Source: Anodontia alba | Lineage: Eukaryota > Mollusca > Bivalvia > Lucinida > Lucinidae | Direction of reading: 5' to 3' | DNA: 64,000 nt | Assembly (NCBI GenBank): GCA_964016985.1 | Contig: OZ024829.1 | Location: forward strand, 70,041,267 to 70,105,266 | Part shown: piece by piece, positions 60,299-64,000 of the stretch | Layout of the letters: each line of letters starts with the position of its first letter | Numbering within the stretch: position 1 is the stretch's first letter | Program-made: the position numbers and the translations under genes | The notes under the pieces: model-generated | Seen by the model: only the letters and a program-made list of their open reading frames with translations | What the model was told of the DNA's origin: nothing | Database searches by the model: none

Positions 60299-60790
60299 TC
60301 CTATGGAAAATGAAGAAAATCCGTCAAACATTATGGGAAAAGAGCTCTTTTAAAATTTTGGTTATTTTTTTTTTTTTTCTCATTTATGCGCATTATCCGA
60401 TTCTTTTGAAACTTGCACATATTGTTTGTATCATTGTAACAACTGACCTTATTGAAAATGAAGATAATCCATCAACCATTATGGGAAAAGGATCCTTTTA
60501 AAATTTGTGTTAATTTTTCCTCGTTTACGCGATTAAGTCCACAGTTTTCGTCCAGTTCTTTCGACACTTGCACAGATTAGACATTAACCCTATTGAAAAT
60601 GAAAAAATCCGTCAAACATTATGGGAAAGGGAACCATTTCAAATTTTGGTTATTTTTTTTCTTGTTTACGCAATAAAGTCTTTTATCCAATTCTTTTGAA
60701 ACTTGTACCGATTGATCGTATCATCAGAGACATCAACCCTATTGAAAATGAAGTAAATCTTTCGGATAGTTTTGAAGAAAAAGACATTTG
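60299..60790 (+). repeat. Tandem repeat, ~140-bp unit, about 4 copies
   Basis: Units start 'cctattgaaaatgaagaaaa', contain 'ccgtcaaacattatgggaaa', 'aattttggttattttttt', and 'ccaattcttttgaaacttg'. Copies near 60299, 60448, 60590 and 60738. Confidence 0.8.
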
Positions 60791-61225
60791 AAATTTTTGA
60801 ATTCTCCTATTGTATAAACATGTAGACAACATAGTCATTTACAACTTAAGGATCGTTGGTTCAAATCCCGGTGGATCCAACAAACAGAAAATCACTAATT
60901 TTTTTATTACATTACTATATCATTTTTTATCATTAAATACTTGAACTCTCTAAAAAATGTAGAAAATTTGGAAAAAGGAGTTTTGTGTGTGCATGTGTGC
61001 GTGCATGCGTGCGTGTGTGTGTGTTTCAAATAGTGCTTGTTTTCCCCTGTATAGGATAAAGGATGAATTACTGATTAGGATCTTTATAATCATAGTTATG
61101 TTCAATTTCACTGGCGCAAGATTTTTCTTGTTAAACTGGCCCGATGATCTTATGTCATGGCGAGGTCTGTGCATCTATCCATCTTTGCACCTGTTGTCTG
61201 TACCTCATTATACCATTCCCTGATG
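60791..61225. other. Unannotated stretch
   Basis: Includes a B-box-like 'ggttcaaatcccggt' at 60868-60882 without a matching tRNA 5' half, and a short (TG)n/(GCAT) tract at 60982-61023. Confidence 0.4.
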
Positions 61226-61500
61226 CAGGAAAGGTTTTAATCTATTACCAAACTATAAGAGTAGTCTATATGATTTGTTTTTATTCATTCAGTCCTATAT
61301 GATTTTTGTTTTTATTCATTCGGTTTCCTGATGCAGGAAAGGTTTTAATCTATTACCAAACAGTAAGAGATTCAGTATTTATTCAGCAGGCAATAAATGA
61401 AAACATAAATTTCTAGAAATTATTTATAATTTGTGAAATTGGTTTTTATGCAATGTAATGACACAAAATTACATATCTATACATTGCATAAAAACAAAAA
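61226..61500. repeat. Two-copy direct repeat and 16-bp-arm hairpin
   Basis: 'cctgatgcaggaaaggtttt' + 'aatctattaccaaac' occurs at about 61219 and 61327. A hairpin GTTTTTATGCAATGTA / TACATTGCATAAAAAC spans about 61443-61496. Confidence 0.6.
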
Positions 61501-61529
61501 GATATTGCCAATTTTTATTTTCAGAATTG

Positions 61530-63142
61530 ACGTCATCCCACCTTACATGTAATAAATGGATACTGTAGAATACAGTATATACCCTAAGGATTGGACAGAT
61601 AGTCCTGAGCTAACAGTAGAACTAGATCAGACCCCACCTTACATCTAATAAACGGATACTGTAGAATACAGTATAGATAGTCCTGACCTGACAGTAGAAC
61701 TATATCAGACCCCACCTTACATCTAATAAACGGATACTGTAGAATACAGTATATACCCTAAGGATTGGACAGATAGTCCTGAGCTAACAGTAGAACTAGA
61801 TCAGACCCCACCTTACATCTAAACAATAGATACAGTACAATACCGTATATCCCCTAAGTATTGGACAGAGAGTGCAGATCCAGATCATAACTATTATGCT
61901 TGATAGTAGCATAGACTGGCTGCAGTCTCTAGAGACAAAATAATTTTTCTTATAATCTGTTTAATAATCCACTAAAATAAACAAAGTAATATCATGACTA
62001 TAAAGGCTGGTCACTAGAAACTGGTGAAATCCACTGAGTCCTTATGTAATGCATAAAATTGGCTTAAGTGCTTTAATGGTTTATCATCAAGGATATGTTG
62101 ATCTAACCCCAGCAGAGAACTCTTAATGGTCTATGAAAAATTAGGTTTATATCTTTACAGGAATCAGCCTGTGGTCAGCTTTTATTTCAGAATGAATGTC
62201 TAAAGTTTCTACAGGTCTTTATATTCATGTACATGAAAACTGTGTAGACCTTTGTCTGATGCCAGACTGTCCAAAGACGCACTTTGGACAGTCTGGCATA
62301 TGAAATCATTTTTACTGGTGGTTGTAGACATTCTAGAAATTACATAATTATTTTAGCAAGCCAATGACTAGGTAATTAGGTGATTTTGTCCAAGTTTATT
62401 ACCGCTGTTAGTGTTGTTTTTATTATTGTTTTATATATATATATAAAACGATCTAGTTCTACTGTTAGCTCAGGCTTATCTGTCCAATCCTTAGGGTATA
62501 TACTGTATTCTATAGTATCCATTTATTAGATGTTAGGTGGCGTTTGATCTGGTGCTACACTGTTAACTCAGGACTGTCTGCCGAAGTCTTCGGATGTATA
62601 CGGTGTTCTACAGTTTCCATTTTTAAAATCTAAGTAGCATCTGATCTGGCTCTACACTGTTAGCTCAGGACTGTCTATCCAATTCTTAGGGTAATGGTTA
62701 CAGTATCCGTTTATAAGATGTGTGGCTTCTGATCTGGGTTTATCCTCTTAGCTGAGGATTGTCTGTCCCGTTCTTAGGGTATATACGGTATTCTACAGTA
62801 TCCATTTATTACATGTAAGGTGGCGTCTGATCTGGCTCTACACTGTTAGCTCAGGACTGTCTGTCGAAGTCTTCGGATATATACGATATTCTAGAGTTTC
62901 CATTTATTAGATGTAAGGTGGTGTCTGATCTGGGTCAACACTGTTAGCTGAGGACTGTCTTTCCCATTCCTAGGGTATATACCGTATTCTACAGTATCCA
63001 TTTATTACATGTAAGGTGGTGTCTGATCTGGGTCTACACTGTTAGCACAGGACTATTTGTCTTATTCTTAGGGTAAATGGTATTCTACAGTGTCCATTTA
63101 TTCGATGTAAGTAGCCTCTGATCTGGGTCAACAGTGTTCCCA
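61530..63142. mobile_element. Inverted-array element FB4 (~1.6 kb)
   Basis: About 3.5 units of ~95 bp in one orientation (61530-61880: 'ggatactgtagaatacagta', 'taaggattggacagatagtc', 'ctaacagtagaactagatca') are mirrored by about 7 units in the opposite orientation (62445-63142: 'ctgatctgggtctacactgt', 'tagctcaggactgtctgtcc', 'tattctacagtatccattta'). The 560-bp middle contains a perfect hairpin. Same design as FB3, unrelated sequence. Exact termini not resolved. Confidence 0.7.
62259..62299. repeat. Perfect 18-bp-stem hairpin
   Basis: ATGCCAGACTGTCCAAAG, 5-base loop ACGCA, CTTTGGACAGTCTGGCAT. No mismatch in the stem; sits near the centre of FB4. Confidence 0.9.
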
Positions 63143-63604
63143 TAGAAAATTTTTTTTCTATGATATTTTATAACCAGTATACATAACACATAACTACATA
63201 ACCCTTAACTGCAGAAGACGACAGTGTTATTTTTTATTTGTATTATTTTTTTTATATTTTTTTTTTATAGAAAACAAGATTTGACATTTCATGTGAAGCT
63301 GATGATTTATGAAATATCAAGACGTGGAAAAAAAAATATAGAATGTCAAATTTTTCTTAGTGCGAAACACTATCTATTAAAGTGTAATGTAAATCTCTTT
63401 CACTGGTCAGCTCATGGTTTAAGATTTTTGTGTAAGAAGCACAAGCACAGTTATAAATAAGAAGCACAAGCACAGTTATAAATAAATCAGTGGTTGAATG
63501 TGCCATTAGTTTGGAGAAACTTGAACTATGCTAAGAGATTAAGAGGTTAAACTGATAAGAATTTATTATCCCTTGTCAAACCAGCTAGCATGTTGGACAA
63601 GACT
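63143..63604. other. Unannotated stretch
   Basis: A 21-bp direct repeat ('agaagcacaagcacagttat') occurs twice at 63436-63482. An open frame at 63224-63460 has no domain. Confidence 0.4.
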
Positions 63605-63673
63605 GGCGGGGGTTGAACCCGCGACCTCCTGGTCTCCAGTCGGACGGCGCATCCAACTGAGCCACCGAGGCCC
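63605..63673 (-). mobile_element. SINE tRNA-like head only (copy 5)
   Basis: GCCTCGGTGGCTCAGTTGGA ... 'gtcgcgggttcaaccccc' on the minus strand, without the SINE body. It could be mistaken for a tRNA gene; the identical head in four longer copies argues for a SINE fragment. Confidence 0.7.
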
Positions 63674-64000
63674 GAAGCCTCCAATTATCTCCAACTGTAT
63701 TTTTCGTTATTTTATAGGTACCTTGAATCAAATACAAATGGGGTAAGGAAGGGACATGTTCCTCGTGAAGGGACACATTTTGGTCAAATACTTTCCTTAT
63801 GGCTAATCAGTTCATATGCATTTTCTATTTTTAATATGTATTTCTTGAGTCTCCGTTGTTAATGTACTTGATATAATAGTATGGCATGTACCCTGGTTAA
63901 CACCCAAATGCAGGAAATCAAAGACATATACCCTAGTTAGGATCAGAGGGCAATATTGCCTCTCTTGAAATAATTCTTATGTTTGGTAGATGTCCTCATA
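63674..64000. other. Unannotated window end
   Basis: No feature supported. Confidence 0.4.

Noticed and set aside
60868..60882. tRNA 3' half
   Set aside because: Only a B-box-like word; the T-stem does not pair and there is no 5' half.
62259..62299. microRNA precursor
   Set aside because: Stem of 18 bp with a 5-base loop is too short for a typical animal precursor; kept only as a hairpin.

Overview
This is eukaryotic, AT-rich, gene-poor DNA dominated by transposable elements, tandem repeats and long inverted repeats. Nothing is organised into operons. The mixture suggests a marine invertebrate, most likely a bivalve mollusc: tRNA-headed SINEs of one family, Tc1 and mariner transposons, a CR1/Jockey-type LINE, a reverse-transcriptase element with an IPMGT motif, and the repeat starting agagggccc...cctgagt. 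The species assignment is inference from repeat style, not a database match.

Layout. 0-4.6 kb: repeat family X (split by a SINE), a decayed reverse-transcriptase element, a foldback MITE. 5.5-6.8 kb: complete but dead mariner with TA target duplications. 7-10 kb: small palindromic elements, a zinc-finger-like pseudogene exon, and a 1.6-kb minisatellite of ~50-bp units that begins at the end of that exon. 11.7-12.0 kb: the best host-gene candidate, a first coding exon (minus strand) of a type II membrane protein with a furin-like site and a consensus splice donor. 12.4-16.6 kb: a 4.2-kb foldback structure. 18.1-21.7 kb: a CR1-like LINE (minus strand) with a degenerate 2A-like motif in front of its endonuclease. 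24.8-27.9 kb: a second foldback element enclosing a 160-bp tandem repeat. 28-39 kb: X copies, microsatellites, a 5'-truncated Tc1, a second LINE. 39.4-46.8 and 53.6-55.5 kb: a mosaic of tandem and inverted segmental duplications carrying fragments of a duplicated membrane-protein gene; one copy carries a mariner, another carries a 6.8-kb foldback element (46.8-53.6 kb) whose arms are arrays of palindromic subrepeats in opposite orientation. 57.4-58.6 kb: a nearly full-length Tc1 transposase with frameshifts. 60-63 kb: tandem repeats and a fourth inverted-array element with a perfect hairpin near its middle.

The outstanding feature is the concentration of large foldback architectures (12.4-16.6, 24.8-27.9, 46.8-53.6, 61.5-63.1 kb) plus several small palindromic families. 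They share architecture but not sequence. None encodes a recognisable transposase, so they look non-autonomous. Paralogous 'empty sites' within the window allow several insertions to be delimited directly.
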